The notes beneath the pieces were generated by a model that saw only the letters and a program-made list of their open reading frames with translations, had not been told where the DNA came from and did no database searches. From assembly GCF_025725665.1 (NCBI RefSeq), contig NZ_CP107009.1, forward strand, positions 1,860,001 through 1,924,000: a stretch of 64,000 nucleotides of DNA, given 5' to 3'. The DNA is from Halomonas sp. LR3S48. Its GTDB lineage: Bacteria; Pseudomonadota; Gammaproteobacteria; Pseudomonadales; Halomonadaceae. The position numbers and the translations under genes are program-made. The stretch's first letter is position 1. Each line of letters starts with the position of its first letter. Of this stretch, positions 50,843 through 59,663 are shown in pieces.

Positions 50843-51163
50843 TTATCCGCCCGCCCCGAACCTCAGCCGCAGGTTTTGCAGGCCGTCGAGCTCCATACGC
50901 ATCTCGTCCGAGAAGATCGGATGGCCCTGGAGGCGTATGGTGACCGTGGCATCGGCGCCGCGGTAGCTGACTTCCGCTCGTATCGTGGCCTCGTTGCTGA
51001 CGGGGGCCAGCGGGTCATAGTCGATTCGCTGCACCTCCAGCGCATCGAGGCCGCGTGCTTCGAGCTGCTCGTCGATGGCCTGCCTGACGACATGACCGTA
51101 ATAGAGATAGAGGCCGCCATAGGCGAGAGCGGCAATGAAAAGCAGCGAGATGAGTCGACCCAA
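50843..51163 (-). CDS. Small anchored periplasmic protein, unknown
   Basis: 106 residues; opens with a TTG at 51163 after AAGGAG, the only plausible start. One N-terminal membrane helix (LISLLFIAALAYGGLYLYY) with the rest outside: a beta-rich stretch (APVSNEATIRAEVSYRGADATVTIRLQGHP). No family recognised. It lies 31 nt downstream of the SDR gene on the same strand and may be the last gene of the GST-SDR operon. Confidence 0.6.
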   Translation of the reverse strand: MGRLISLLFIAALAYGGLYLYYGHVVRQAIDEQLEARGLDALEVQRIDYDPLAPVSNEATIRAEVSYRGADATVTIRLQGHPIFSDEMRMELDGLQNLRLRFGAGG

Positions 51164-51194
51164 GTGTTTCTCCTTCCTTTGATCGAATGGCAGG

Positions 51195-52076
51195 CTAGGT
51201 TCTGCGCTCGTCGCGCGTCGACGCCAACAACACCCAATCCATGCCCCGCGTGGTGAGCAACCGCTTCAGCACGCCGAACAGGTGGGTCGGCAGGGTGACA
51301 TGATAACGCGGTTTGGGGCGCCGGCTCTCCAGGGCATGGACCAGCTTGTCGACCACGGCATCTGCACCCAGGGTGAAGGCGCCGCTTGAAGGGCCCTTGC
51401 CCGCCAAGCGGGCTTCCACGGCGCGGTAGGTATCGCGATGATAACTATGCCGGGTATCGATGTTGGCGAGAAAGGCGCGATAGGCATTCTCGCGGAAGCG
51501 GCTGGCAATGGGGCCGGGCTCGATCAGGCTGACGTGGATACCGCTACCGTACAGCTCCTGGCGCAGGGTGTCGGTCAGGCCCTCCAGGGCGAACTTGGAG
51601 CACACATAGGCCCCGCGGTAAGGCAGGCCGGCAAAGCCGAGTACCGAGCTGTTCTGCACGATACGCCCGGCACCCTGTTCGCGCATGACCGGGATGATTC
51701 GCGAGGTGAGCTCATGAGTGCCCAGCAGGTTGGTTTCCAACTGGGTGCGCAGCACATCCCGCGTGAGATCCTCCACAGCCCCCGGCTGGCCGTAACCGGC
51801 ATTGTTGAACAGGGCGTCGAGCCGTCCACCGGTGCGTTCGAGCACCTGCCTCACGCAGGCGGAGATGGACTCGCTCGAGGCGAGTTCCAGGGGCACGGCC
51901 TCGAGCCCCTCCCGGCGCAGCCGATCGAGATCCTCCCGGTGGCGAGCGGTGGCAAAGACCCGCCAGCCGCGCTGTACCAGGGCGTGCGCAGCGGCATGGC
52001 CGATACCGCTGGAGCACCCGGTAACCAGGATGCTTCTCGGTGCCGTGCCGGTTCCAGACAAGGGCCCATCACTCAT
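51195..52076 (-). CDS. Short-chain dehydrogenase/reductase
   Basis: 293 residues from the ATG at 52076. Classical SDR: cofactor motif TGCSSGIGHAAA, NNAGYG, catalytic Ser in QNSSVLG, Tyr/Lys in YVCSKFALEGL, and PGPIASRF. The C-terminal extension after 200 fits the retinol/17beta-HSD-like group. Overlaps the GST stop by 4 nt (ATGA), so it is co-translated with it; this suggests a detoxification pathway for carbonyl or epoxide compounds. Confidence 0.9.
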   Translation of the reverse strand: MSDGPLSGTGTAPRSILVTGCSSGIGHAAAHALVQRGWRVFATARHREDLDRLRREGLEAVPLELASSESISACVRQVLERTGGRLDALFNNAGYGQPGAVEDLTRDVLRTQLETNLLGTHELTSRIIPVMREQGAGRIVQNSSVLGFAGLPYRGAYVCSKFALEGLTDTLRQELYGSGIHVSLIEPGPIASRFRENAYRAFLANIDTRHSYHRDTYRAVEARLAGKGPSSGAFTLGADAVVDKLVHALESRRPKPRYHVTLPTHLFGVLKRLLTTRGMDWVLLASTRDERRT

Positions 52077-52705
52077 GGCAGTGGGATCTCGTTGACTTTC
52101 TTGGGCACCTGGTAGCCGCGCTGCACCGCCGGGCGGCTGGCGATCTCGACATACCAGCGCTTCACATTGGGATAGTCGACGAGATCGATACGCTGCCACT
52201 CGTAGCGCGACACCCAGGGCCAGCAGGCGATATCGGCAATGGTGTACTCGTCGCCGGCCAGGTAGGCGTTGTCGGCCAGGCGGGTATCCAGCACGCGGTA
52301 GAGACGCTTGGCCTCGCCATGGAAGCGCTCCTCGGCGTAGGGCGCCTTGCCGGGGTTGAACTGCAGGAAGTGGTGCGCCTGGCCGAGGAAGGGGCCAAGG
52401 CCGCCCATCTGCCACATCAGCCACTCCAGGGTGCGATGGCGCTGCTCGAACCCAGTGGGCAGGAAGCGCCCTGTCTTCTCCGCCAGATAGATCAGGATGG
52501 CTCCCGATTCCATCAGCGTCATGCCGGTATCGTCATCGCGAATGGCCGGAATCTTGTTGTTGGGACTGACCGCGAGGAATTCCGCCTCGTGCTGCTCGCC
52601 CTGGGTGATGTCCACGGCGTGGGTGCGATAGGGCAGGCCCAGCTCTTCGAGCAGGATGGAAACCTTGCGGCCGTTGGGCGTGCTCCAGGTCCAGAGGTCG
52701 ATCAT
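52073..52705 (-). CDS. Nu-class glutathione transferase (YfcG/YghU-like)
   Basis: 210 residues from the ATG at 52705 (MIDLWTWSTPNGRKVS); a 21-residue longer frame lacks an SD. The TPNG turn after the first strand, SPNNKIPAI and ESGAILIYLAEKTG are the Nu-class signature of E. coli YfcG, a disulfide-bond reductase with low transferase activity. The catalytic position is Thr/Ser plus Asn instead of Tyr. Coupled to the SDR gene by ATGA. Confidence 0.9.
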   Translation of the reverse strand: MIDLWTWSTPNGRKVSILLEELGLPYRTHAVDITQGEQHEAEFLAVSPNNKIPAIRDDDTGMTLMESGAILIYLAEKTGRFLPTGFEQRHRTLEWLMWQMGGLGPFLGQAHHFLQFNPGKAPYAEERFHGEAKRLYRVLDTRLADNAYLAGDEYTIADIACWPWVSRYEWQRIDLVDYPNVKRWYVEIASRPAVQRGYQVPKKVNEIPLP

Positions 52706-52883
52706 CGTCTTGTCCTTGCGCCTGAGGGGGATGAGCCCTTGTAAGTAATGTACGACAGAGGCTGTCAAGACCTTACCACTTCGTCATGGCGTGACGTAAC
52801 GTTCCTCCTGGGGCATGTCTCGTCAGAGCCACCACAGCAGCTACGCTGAATGAACACGCACGTCGTACCAGCGAGGCCATTCC

Positions 52884-53354
52884 ATGCTCCTGCAAGGCTC
52901 CTGTCACTGTGGCGCAGTCACGTTCGAACTCGAATCGCCGCATCCCTATCCCTATCAGCGCTGCTACTGCTCGATCTGTCGCAAGACCGCGGGAGGCGGC
53001 GGCTACGCCATCAACCTGGGCGGCGAATACGCCACGCTGCGGGTGACAGGCGAATCGAGCATCTCGGTCTACCACGCTGTGATCGATGGCCAGCCAAGTT
53101 CGGGCGAGCGGCACTTCTGTTCCCGCTGCGGCAGTGCCCTGTGGGTCTACGATCCGAGCTGGCCCGACCTGGTGCATCCCTTTGCCTCGGCCATCGACAC
53201 GCCCCTGCCGGTGCCGCCCGAGCGGGTTCATCTTTTGCTGGATAGCAAGGCCAACTGGGTCGAGCCGGACATCCGGCCGAGCGACAAGCGCTTCGAGCAC
53301 TACCCGGACGAGAGCCTGGCGGAGTGGCACGAACGCTTGGGGCTTGTCAGGTAA
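52884..53354 (+). CDS. GFA-family protein (second paralogue)
   Basis: 156 residues with the GFA cysteine set: QGSCHCGAVTFEL, RCYCSICRKTAGGGGYAINLG, and HFCSRCGSALW. A longer C-terminal tail (RPSDKRFEHYPDESLAEWHERLG) distinguishes it from the paralogue at 33287. Role unproven, as for most of the family. It may be co-transcribed with the following secreted protein. Confidence 0.85.
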   Translation: MLLQGSCHCGAVTFELESPHPYPYQRCYCSICRKTAGGGGYAINLGGEYATLRVTGESSISVYHAVIDGQPSSGERHFCSRCGSALWVYDPSWPDLVHPFASAIDTPLPVPPERVHLLLDSKANWVEPDIRPSDKRFEHYPDESLAEWHERLGLVR

Positions 53355-53419
53355 CCGGGTGCCCTTGAGAATGGCCGCCGAACGGCTGCAGGCGAGCCGA
53401 GCGACGGCGAGGGGGAAAC

Positions 53420-53953
53420 ATGAAGGGTAAACACGCGCTGTGGGGTTGGCTAGGCCCACTGGCACTGGCACTGGCCATTCCAGCCGCGGCCAGTACGCCG
53501 CAAGAGCCCGAGATCATCGGCAACATGGTGGGATTGCTCGACGGGGAGGAGCGCGAATGGTTCATCGTGAGCCAGGACACCGACTCCAATGCCACCTTCA
53601 CCGAGCTCGGCGATCAGGTTCAGATCGATCTGGTCGGCTTCGTCGAGGCCGATGACTGGCGGGTACGAGATTCGCTTTCGCTCAGCATCACCCTGGTCGA
53701 GGGAGAAGTGACGGAGGTCGACGTACTGCACCCCATCGGCGCCACTGCCGTGCCGCCGGTGTTCACGTCGGACAACGCTACGGTACGCCTGAACCTGCAC
53801 ACCTTCGATAGGCAGGGAAGCAAGGCGCATGTGGCGGGTAGGGTGGAAGGAATCCTGGCCCTGCAGAAGGAACTGGGGGAAGAGGCTGTCGAAGACGAAG
53901 GCATCGGCATATCGGTGGAGTTCGATGCCGAAGCATCCCGCATCGAGTACTGA
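53420..53953 (+). CDS. Secreted protein of unknown function
   Basis: 177 residues with a signal peptide (MKGKHALWGWLGPLALALAI, cleavage near AAA-STP). The mature region has beta strands with acidic patches (LDGEEREWFIVSQDTDSNAT, VRLNLHTFDRQGSKAHVAGR). No family is recognised. The 3' end overlaps the following methyltransferase gene by 29 nt. SD GGGGGAAAC precedes the ATG. Confidence 0.65.
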   Translation: MKGKHALWGWLGPLALALAIPAAASTPQEPEIIGNMVGLLDGEEREWFIVSQDTDSNATFTELGDQVQIDLVGFVEADDWRVRDSLSLSITLVEGEVTEVDVLHPIGATAVPPVFTSDNATVRLNLHTFDRQGSKAHVAGRVEGILALQKELGEEAVEDEGIGISVEFDAEASRIEY

Positions 53954-55136
53954 GCCGCGCTTTGCCCGACTCACGTCGCTATTGGCCGAGTGGCAGTCGC
54001 TCTGGCGCCCGGCGCCGTTCATGTATCGACGTCCCCCGTGGCAAGAGTTATATCCGGACCTGGCCGACGTATTGCTGAGGCTGGACGATCTCCAGGTGGA
54101 ACGCCTTCAGGCCAACCCCTGGCACGACTCGCCGCTGAGAGACTGGCTGCCGGTCGCCGAAATGGCCGAACTGGTACGTCTGCCGCCGCTCGCTGACGAG
54201 GCCGTGCCGCTGCCTCAAGCCTGGGGTCAGCATGTGGGAGGCCGCAAATGGCAACAGATCGAGGCTTTCGCTCGACACCTCAAGGCGGCCCCGCAAGACA
54301 CCCTGCTGGATTGGTGTGCCGGCAAGGGGCATCTCGCCCGGGCACTGGCCCGCTGTCACTCCGCCGAGGTCATCGCTCTGGAGTGGCAGGCGTCGCTGTG
54401 TGAGGAGGGGCGGCGTTTGGCGTCAGCACAGCAGGCGCCCGTGCATATGCAGCAGCAGGACGTCATGGCAGTCGAAACCGGTCGTTTTCTCACCCCGCAG
54501 ACGCATGTCGTTGCCCTGCACGCTTGCGGTGACCTGCACCTGCGGCTGCTCGAGCTGACAGCGGCATCAGGCAGTGCAGTGACTCTCGCACCGTGCTGCT
54601 ATCACCGTACCCGGGAAGCCGACTACCGTCCCGTTTCCCGGCGAGGGCGCGAGCTGTGTGTCAGGCACTCGCTGCATCTCGAGCGCAACGATCTGACCCT
54701 GGCGGTGCAGGAGACCGTCACCGCTCCAAGAGGGGTGCGCCGACACCGCGAGCAGGCCAATGCCTGGCGGCTGGGCTTCGACGAGCTGCAGCGCGAGCTG
54801 CGCGGCGAGGACGGCTACCTGCCGGTGCCCAGCCTGGCTTATGGCCGCATGCCCGAAAGCTTCGGTGCCTTCTGCCATTGGGCGGCGCAACTCAAGGGGC
54901 TCGTTGTGCCTGACTCTCTCGATCTGACGCCCTACGAGCGGGCGGGCTGGCAGCGACAGGCCGAAGTGAAGCGTATGGAACTGGTACGTCACCTGTTTCG
55001 GCGACCGTTGGAAACATGGCTGGTATTGGATCGTGCTTTACTGATGAAAGAGTCGGGATATGCAGTGGAAATAGGGACGTTCTGTGCTTCGGAATTGACC
55101 CCACGGAATCTGTTAATTCGCGCCAGGAAGGCCTAA
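53925..55136 (+). CDS. SAM methyltransferase with CCYH motif (METTL25/GSTCD-like)
   Basis: 403 residues. The ATG at 53925 (MPKHPASSTEP) lies inside the end of the preceding gene with GGTGGAG upstream; the frame is open further back but without an SD. Rossmann methyltransferase core: LDWCAGKGHLAR (motif I), VIALEWQASL, VVALHACGDL (motif IV) and APCCYHRTREADY. The HACGD/CCYH pair is the signature of the Methyltransf_32 group (GSTCD, METTL25). Substrate unknown; RNA is likely in eukaryotic relatives. Confidence 0.82.
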   Translation: MPKHPASSTEPRFARLTSLLAEWQSLWRPAPFMYRRPPWQELYPDLADVLLRLDDLQVERLQANPWHDSPLRDWLPVAEMAELVRLPPLADEAVPLPQAWGQHVGGRKWQQIEAFARHLKAAPQDTLLDWCAGKGHLARALARCHSAEVIALEWQASLCEEGRRLASAQQAPVHMQQQDVMAVETGRFLTPQTHVVALHACGDLHLRLLELTAASGSAVTLAPCCYHRTREADYRPVSRRGRELCVRHSLHLERNDLTLAVQETVTAPRGVRRHREQANAWRLGFDELQRELRGEDGYLPVPSLAYGRMPESFGAFCHWAAQLKGLVVPDSLDLTPYERAGWQRQAEVKRMELVRHLFRRPLETWLVLDRALLMKESGYAVEIGTFCASELTPRNLLIRARKA

Positions 55137-55287
55137 TCTGTAAGTAGTAGTTCAAATCCTGATTTCGGCTCAGCTCGTACATGCCACTAGAAATAACGAC
55201 TATTATAAGGCGCTAGTTTCAGATTCCTGGACAGATGACGGTCCTTGGCGATTCTGGCAAAAGCGTCGATACGCAAGGGATCCGGCT

Positions 55288-57273
55288 GTGAACGAAGGTA
55301 ACTCGACGGCATCGGTTGGCGACGACTTGAGCCGTCTTCTCGATGTGCTGCCATTACCGGTACTGGTCGCTCGCGTTGAGCGGGAGTGGCGGTTGCTCTA
55401 TGCCAACGATGCCGCCCGCCATTATTTCGAACTTGCCGACGGTATCGACGACCAGTCACTGCTGCAACGCTTTGGCGATGCCGATCGGCAGGCGCTCGAA
55501 ATCGCCCTGGCCCAGCCGGAACCCATCGAAGCCAGCGTTACGTGCCAGGGGGTCGATGGCAAGCCGCCCTTCGAGGCGTTGCTGCGTCGTGCCACCTGGC
55601 AAGGCCAGGACGCGTGGCAGCTGACGCTGGTTCCATTGGCGGAAGGCGCCCGCCTGGAGAGCGACTCCTTCTACAAGCAGATGTTCAATACCAACCCGGC
55701 GATCAAGCTGCTGATCGATCCTTCCGACGGACGCATCGTCGATGCCAATGCCTCTGCCGTGGCGTTCTACGGCTATTCGCTCGCTGCCCTCAAGCGTCTG
55801 AAGATCACCGACATCAATTGCCAGAGCAGCGACGAGGTGCATGCCAGCTTGGCCAGGGCAGAGTCCTGCCAGCAGCTCTTCTTCGAATTCCGCCATCGCT
55901 TGGCCAATGGCGAGATTCGCGATGTCCACGTCTATTCTGGGCCAGTGTTTCTGCAGGGCCGCGAATACCTGCATTCGATCATCGTCGACGTGACCGACGA
56001 AAAGCGCTACTGCGCCCAGTTGGAGGGCTACAACCATCTGTTCCACGACCTGCCGGTGGGCATCTACCGCCACACGGCGGGGCCGAAAGGGCGGTTCACT
56101 GCTGCCAATCCCGCCATGCTGCGCATCTTCGAGGCGGATTCACGCGAGGCACTCTTCGCTGCACGGATCACCTCTCTCTACGAGTGTCCCAAGCAGGTCG
56201 GTGAGTTCATGACGGACCTCGAGCGTGATGGCGCCGTGATCCGCCGCCCGCTGAACTTGCGTAGCCTCAAGGGCCGTCTCATCCATGCCGAAGTCACTGC
56301 TTACCGCAAGACCGCCTCGGACGGCAGCGTCGATTACAGCGGTATCGTCGAGGACGTGACGGCGCGTCACGCCGCTCAGGTCAACCAGGACAGGTTGACC
56401 CACTTGTTGGACGCGTCGCCGGATATCGTCACGATTGCCGATGCCGAGCAGCGAGTCGTCTATCTCAACAAGGCGGGTCGTGAGCAGCTGGGCATTCTTC
56501 CCGAAGCGCTATCGGAAGCGCTGATAGCCGCGCACCCGCTATGGGCGCGCCGGCTGATCCAGGAGAAGGGCATCCCCTATGCCGTCGAACACGGCCATTG
56601 GTATGCAGAGACCGCCGTGCTGGGGCGCAATGGCGAAATTCCCGTCTCGCAGCTGATCATCGCCCGTCGAGACCAGAGCGGCAGAGTCGAAAGCATCGCC
56701 ACCATCATGCGTGACATCAGCCAGGCCAAGCGCTACCAGGCGGAGCTCGAGTATCATGCCGGCCACGACCCGCTGACCGGGGCGGTCAACCGCAACCGCT
56801 TCATCGACCTGCTGGCGCGCGAGCGGCAGGAAGCTCGCCGCGACGGCCGGCCCTCGAGCCTGGTCATGTTCGACATCGATCACTTCAAGCGTGTGAACGA
56901 CACCTACGGTCACAGCGTGGGCGATATGGTGCTGGGCAAGTTGGTGCGCACCTGCAGTGCGCTGCTGCGCGAAGTGGACGTGCTAGCCCGCTGGGGTGGC
57001 GAGGAGTTCATGCTGTTGCTGCCAGGCACGCCGCTGGCTGGCGCCGTGACGTTGGCTGAGCGCCTGCGTCGAGCGGTGGAGGAGGAGGACTTCGCCCCCG
57101 TTCCCGGCATTACCAGCAGCTTCGGTGTTGCCGAGCTGGAGCCCGATGAGTCGGAAGCGCAATGCTACAAGCGCCTGGATGAAGCACTCTACCGGGCCAA
57201 GGCCTGCGGGCGTAACCGGGTATGCCAGGCCGAACCATTCAACGATTTCGCCGCGAGCCGCAAGATGCAGTAG
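55288..57273 (+). CDS. Multi-PAS diguanylate cyclase (GGDEF)
   Basis: 661 residues; GTG start at 55288 with AAGGGA. No membrane helix. At least three PAS/PAC units: residues 15-110, 120-250 (FYKQMFNTNPAIKLLIDP, ILFFEFRHRLANGEIRDVHV region) and 255-380 or beyond (FHDLPVGIYRHT, HLLDASPDIVTIAD). Then the C-terminal GGDEF: HDPLTGAVNRNRF, FDIDHFKRVNDTYGHSVGD, active RWGGEEF and I-site REVD. Cytoplasmic sensor making c-di-GMP. Monocistronic. Confidence 0.92.
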   Translation: MNEGNSTASVGDDLSRLLDVLPLPVLVARVEREWRLLYANDAARHYFELADGIDDQSLLQRFGDADRQALEIALAQPEPIEASVTCQGVDGKPPFEALLRRATWQGQDAWQLTLVPLAEGARLESDSFYKQMFNTNPAIKLLIDPSDGRIVDANASAVAFYGYSLAALKRLKITDINCQSSDEVHASLARAESCQQLFFEFRHRLANGEIRDVHVYSGPVFLQGREYLHSIIVDVTDEKRYCAQLEGYNHLFHDLPVGIYRHTAGPKGRFTAANPAMLRIFEADSREALFAARITSLYECPKQVGEFMTDLERDGAVIRRPLNLRSLKGRLIHAEVTAYRKTASDGSVDYSGIVEDVTARHAAQVNQDRLTHLLDASPDIVTIADAEQRVVYLNKAGREQLGILPEALSEALIAAHPLWARRLIQEKGIPYAVEHGHWYAETAVLGRNGEIPVSQLIIARRDQSGRVESIATIMRDISQAKRYQAELEYHAGHDPLTGAVNRNRFIDLLARERQEARRDGRPSSLVMFDIDHFKRVNDTYGHSVGDMVLGKLVRTCSALLREVDVLARWGGEEFMLLLPGTPLAGAVTLAERLRRAVEEEDFAPVPGITSSFGVAELEPDESEAQCYKRLDEALYRAKACGRNRVCQAEPFNDFAASRKMQ

Positions 57274-57404
57274 CGATTCTCCTGTTCAGCCATATGCCGG
57301 GCACCTATCTTGACCAGGGAAGGGAAACAAGGCCAGGGAGGGGCGATGAGCGGAAGCAGGCGAAACGAGTGGCAGGGTGATGACTGGGGCGCCGATAGGA
57401 GCGC

Positions 57405-58418
57405 ATGGTGAGGCGCAGGCGCTCGCTCCTGACGTTATTGCTGGGTGCGCTTACGCTTCTAGCGCTGATGGCGCTGGCGGGAGGATACGGGCTGGTGCTG
57501 TACATGCCGGGAACGTCCTTTCGCGGTGAGCCCGCCCCGTTGGGGGAAGAGGGCGAATCCCTGCGCGAGCGTCTCCGCTCCCACGTGCAGGCTCTATCGC
57601 AGGAAATCGGCGAGCGCCACTATTGGCGACCGGAAGCCCTGCAGGCAGCGGGCGACTATATCGAGCGCTCCTTCCAGGCGGCTGGGCATCGGCCGCGGCG
57701 GCAGGCCGTGCCGACCGGTAGTCGGATGTTCCATAACATCGAGGTGGTCCTGCCGGGTGGGCGACTGGCGGAGGAAGTGCTGGTAGTAGGTGCGCACTAC
57801 GATACGGTACGAGGCAGCCCGGGGGCCGATGACAATGCCTCCGGTGTCGCCGTACTGATCGAACTGGCGCATCTCCTGCGCGACGCCGAGCTCGACCGTT
57901 CCCTGCACCTGGTGGCGTTCGTCAACGAGGAAATTCCGTTCTTCGGTAGCGAGGCGATGGGCAGCCTGCGCTACGTCCAGCAGGCCGGTGCCGAGGGGCG
58001 GGACATCGTGGGTATGATCTCGCTGGAAATGCTCGGCTACTTCAGCAACGAACCAGGCAGCCAGACCTACCCTTTCCCGCTCGACCGTTTCTATCCGGAT
58101 ACGGGCGATTTCCTCGCCTTCGTCAGCAACCTGGAGTCGCGCCGCCTGCTCCATCGGGCCATTGGTGCGTTTCGCCGCCACGCCGAAGTGCCCTCCGAAG
58201 GGGTGACGGCGCCGCCGCAGCTCGGCGATATCCGCCGATCGGATCACTGGGCTTTCTGGCAGAAGGACATCCCCGCCATGATGCTGACGGACACGGCTAA
58301 TTTTCGCAATCCTTACTATCATGGCCCCAGTGACACCCACGACCGCCTCGATTACACCACCATGACCAGGCTCACCGTGGCACTGGCGGCCACGCTCGAA
58401 GCCATGACCCAGCGCTGA
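57405..58418 (+). CDS. M28-family zinc aminopeptidase-type peptidase, membrane-anchored
   Basis: 337 residues; signal anchor at the N-terminus (RRRRSLLTLLLGALTLLALMAL). M28 zinc ligands: VGAHYDTVRGSPGADDNASG (His, bridging Asp), VAFVNEEIPFFGSEAMG (catalytic Glu and ligand Glu), FYPDTGDF region and a later His in RSDHWAFW. Probable periplasmic aminopeptidase. SD GATAGGAG precedes the ATG. Followed by a hairpin. Confidence 0.88.
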   Translation: MVRRRRSLLTLLLGALTLLALMALAGGYGLVLYMPGTSFRGEPAPLGEEGESLRERLRSHVQALSQEIGERHYWRPEALQAAGDYIERSFQAAGHRPRRQAVPTGSRMFHNIEVVLPGGRLAEEVLVVGAHYDTVRGSPGADDNASGVAVLIELAHLLRDAELDRSLHLVAFVNEEIPFFGSEAMGSLRYVQQAGAEGRDIVGMISLEMLGYFSNEPGSQTYPFPLDRFYPDTGDFLAFVSNLESRRLLHRAIGAFRRHAEVPSEGVTAPPQLGDIRRSDHWAFWQKDIPAMMLTDTANFRNPYYHGPSDTHDRLDYTTMTRLTVALAATLEAMTQR

Positions 58419-58438
58419 GCCAGGCCGCAGCAACGAAA

Positions 58439-58463
58439 CGGGCCTCGTCGTTGGCGAGGCCCG
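58439..58463. terminator. Hairpin between M28 peptidase and YbaK-like genes
   Basis: CGGGCCTCG-TCGTTGG-CGAGGCCCG, a 9-bp perfect stem between convergent genes. No U-run on the plus strand. Confidence 0.55.
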
Positions 58464-58508
58464 AGAAGGAGGGCGAGTACGCGACAGGTCGTCTGGCTCC
58501 TGGCGCGT

Positions 58509-58979
58509 TCAGTGGTGGCGGCTGAATTGGCCATGTGGACTGTTGCCCATCAGTTTCTCGAACTCGTTACCGCTCATGTGCAGCAGCGTTTCGTGATCGC
58601 CGGCATCGAAATAGATGTCGGGCTGGTGGCGCAATATATCGTCGACATAGACCTGCAGGCCGTATGCTTGGCCAACGGGGGTGGTAGCGCCGGGGTCGCA
58701 GTCGCGAAAGCGGCTGACGATCTCGTCTTCCGTTGCCAGTTCTACCGATTCGTCGAACAGTCGGGACAGGCTGTCCAGGTCGGCATCACAGGTGCTGGGC
58801 AGAACGGCGATCCGGTAGCCTGAGCTGCCGTGCAGCATGACGGCCTTGGCAAGCTGCTCGCCGGTGATGTGGGATTGCTGGGCAACGCGGCTGGCGCTGA
58901 CTTCACGGGCGTGCTTGATCTCCTCGTAATCGATATCACAGGCTCTCAAGTATTCCCGAAGGGTTGCCGGGATAGCCAT
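58509..58979 (-). CDS. YbaK/ProX-type aminoacyl-tRNA deacylase-like protein
   Basis: 156 residues of the YbaK/INS editing-domain superfamily, stand-alone form: VSASRVAQQSHITGEQLAKAVMLHG with the conserved Lys, YRIAVLPSTCDADLDSLSRLF, then VGQAYGLQVYVDDIL and a final HMSGNEFEKLM. Hydrolyses mischarged aminoacyl-tRNA in characterised relatives. The His-rich end is short. Monocistronic. Confidence 0.88.
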   Translation of the reverse strand: MAIPATLREYLRACDIDYEEIKHAREVSASRVAQQSHITGEQLAKAVMLHGSSGYRIAVLPSTCDADLDSLSRLFDESVELATEDEIVSRFRDCDPGATTPVGQAYGLQVYVDDILRHQPDIYFDAGDHETLLHMSGNEFEKLMGNSPHGQFSRHH

Positions 58980-59123
58980 GATTCTGTCTCCCTCGGCACG
59001 GCGGCCGACATACGCGGGTGGAGTGCCTCCCTGCGGCGGTGTGTCCTCGCCTCATCAGCATAGCTAACGGGCGGTGAGAGAGGGCTGAAATCACCTCTCG
59101 TTGAACCTGGAGAAGGAACCCTT

Positions 59124-59663
59124 GTGACGTTTTCCAACCCTTCGCTGGAGGCACAACGGCTTCCGCTGCTGGAGGAGGCTCTGCTCGAGCCCGTATCGCG
59201 GCGTCTGGCGCCGTGCCAGGCGGTGCTGCGCACCTTGCACTGGCTGTTTCTTGCCCTGGTGGCGTGCTTTCTTCCCCTCCTTCGCGAAGAGTTCGCCGTG
59301 TGGCTGCCATGGTTGCTCGTCGGCGTTGCAACGCTGGGGGGAAGCAGCGTGCTGATGGGCTGGTGCGATGCGCGCCGGCGGGCCTATGGGCTGCGCCTCC
59401 ATGATCTGATCTATCGTCGCGGCCTTCTGGTGCGGCGTACTCAAGTATTACCGCTGGTTCGCTTACAGCACGTCGAAACGCTGAGCAATCCGATAGAGCG
59501 AGCCTTTGGCCTGGTACGGCTGGCCTGCTTCACGGCAGGCGGACGAGGGGCGGACATGGTACTCGAAGGCCTGACGGCCGAGCGTGCAGCGGCGATCCGC
59601 CAGCACTTGCTGGCGCAACTGGAGGGTACGCCGGAAACGCATTCGGGGCCGGATGTGCCATGA
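59124..59663 (+). CDS. Bacterial PH-domain membrane protein (YdbS-like)
   Basis: 179 residues; GTG start at 59124 after GAGAAGGAA. Two membrane helices (TLHWLFLALVACFLPLL, FAVWLPWLLVGVATLGGSSV) followed by one bPH2 (DUF304) domain: AYGLRLHDLIYRRGLLVRRTQVLPLVRLQHVETLSNPIERAFGL... in two parts. The stop overlaps the next PH gene by 4 nt. Such YdbS-YdbT pairs occur in many bacteria (Bacillus YdbST confers antibiotic resistance). Confidence 0.87.
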   Translation: MTFSNPSLEAQRLPLLEEALLEPVSRRLAPCQAVLRTLHWLFLALVACFLPLLREEFAVWLPWLLVGVATLGGSSVLMGWCDARRRAYGLRLHDLIYRRGLLVRRTQVLPLVRLQHVETLSNPIERAFGLVRLACFTAGGRGADMVLEGLTAERAAAIRQHLLAQLEGTPETHSGPDVP

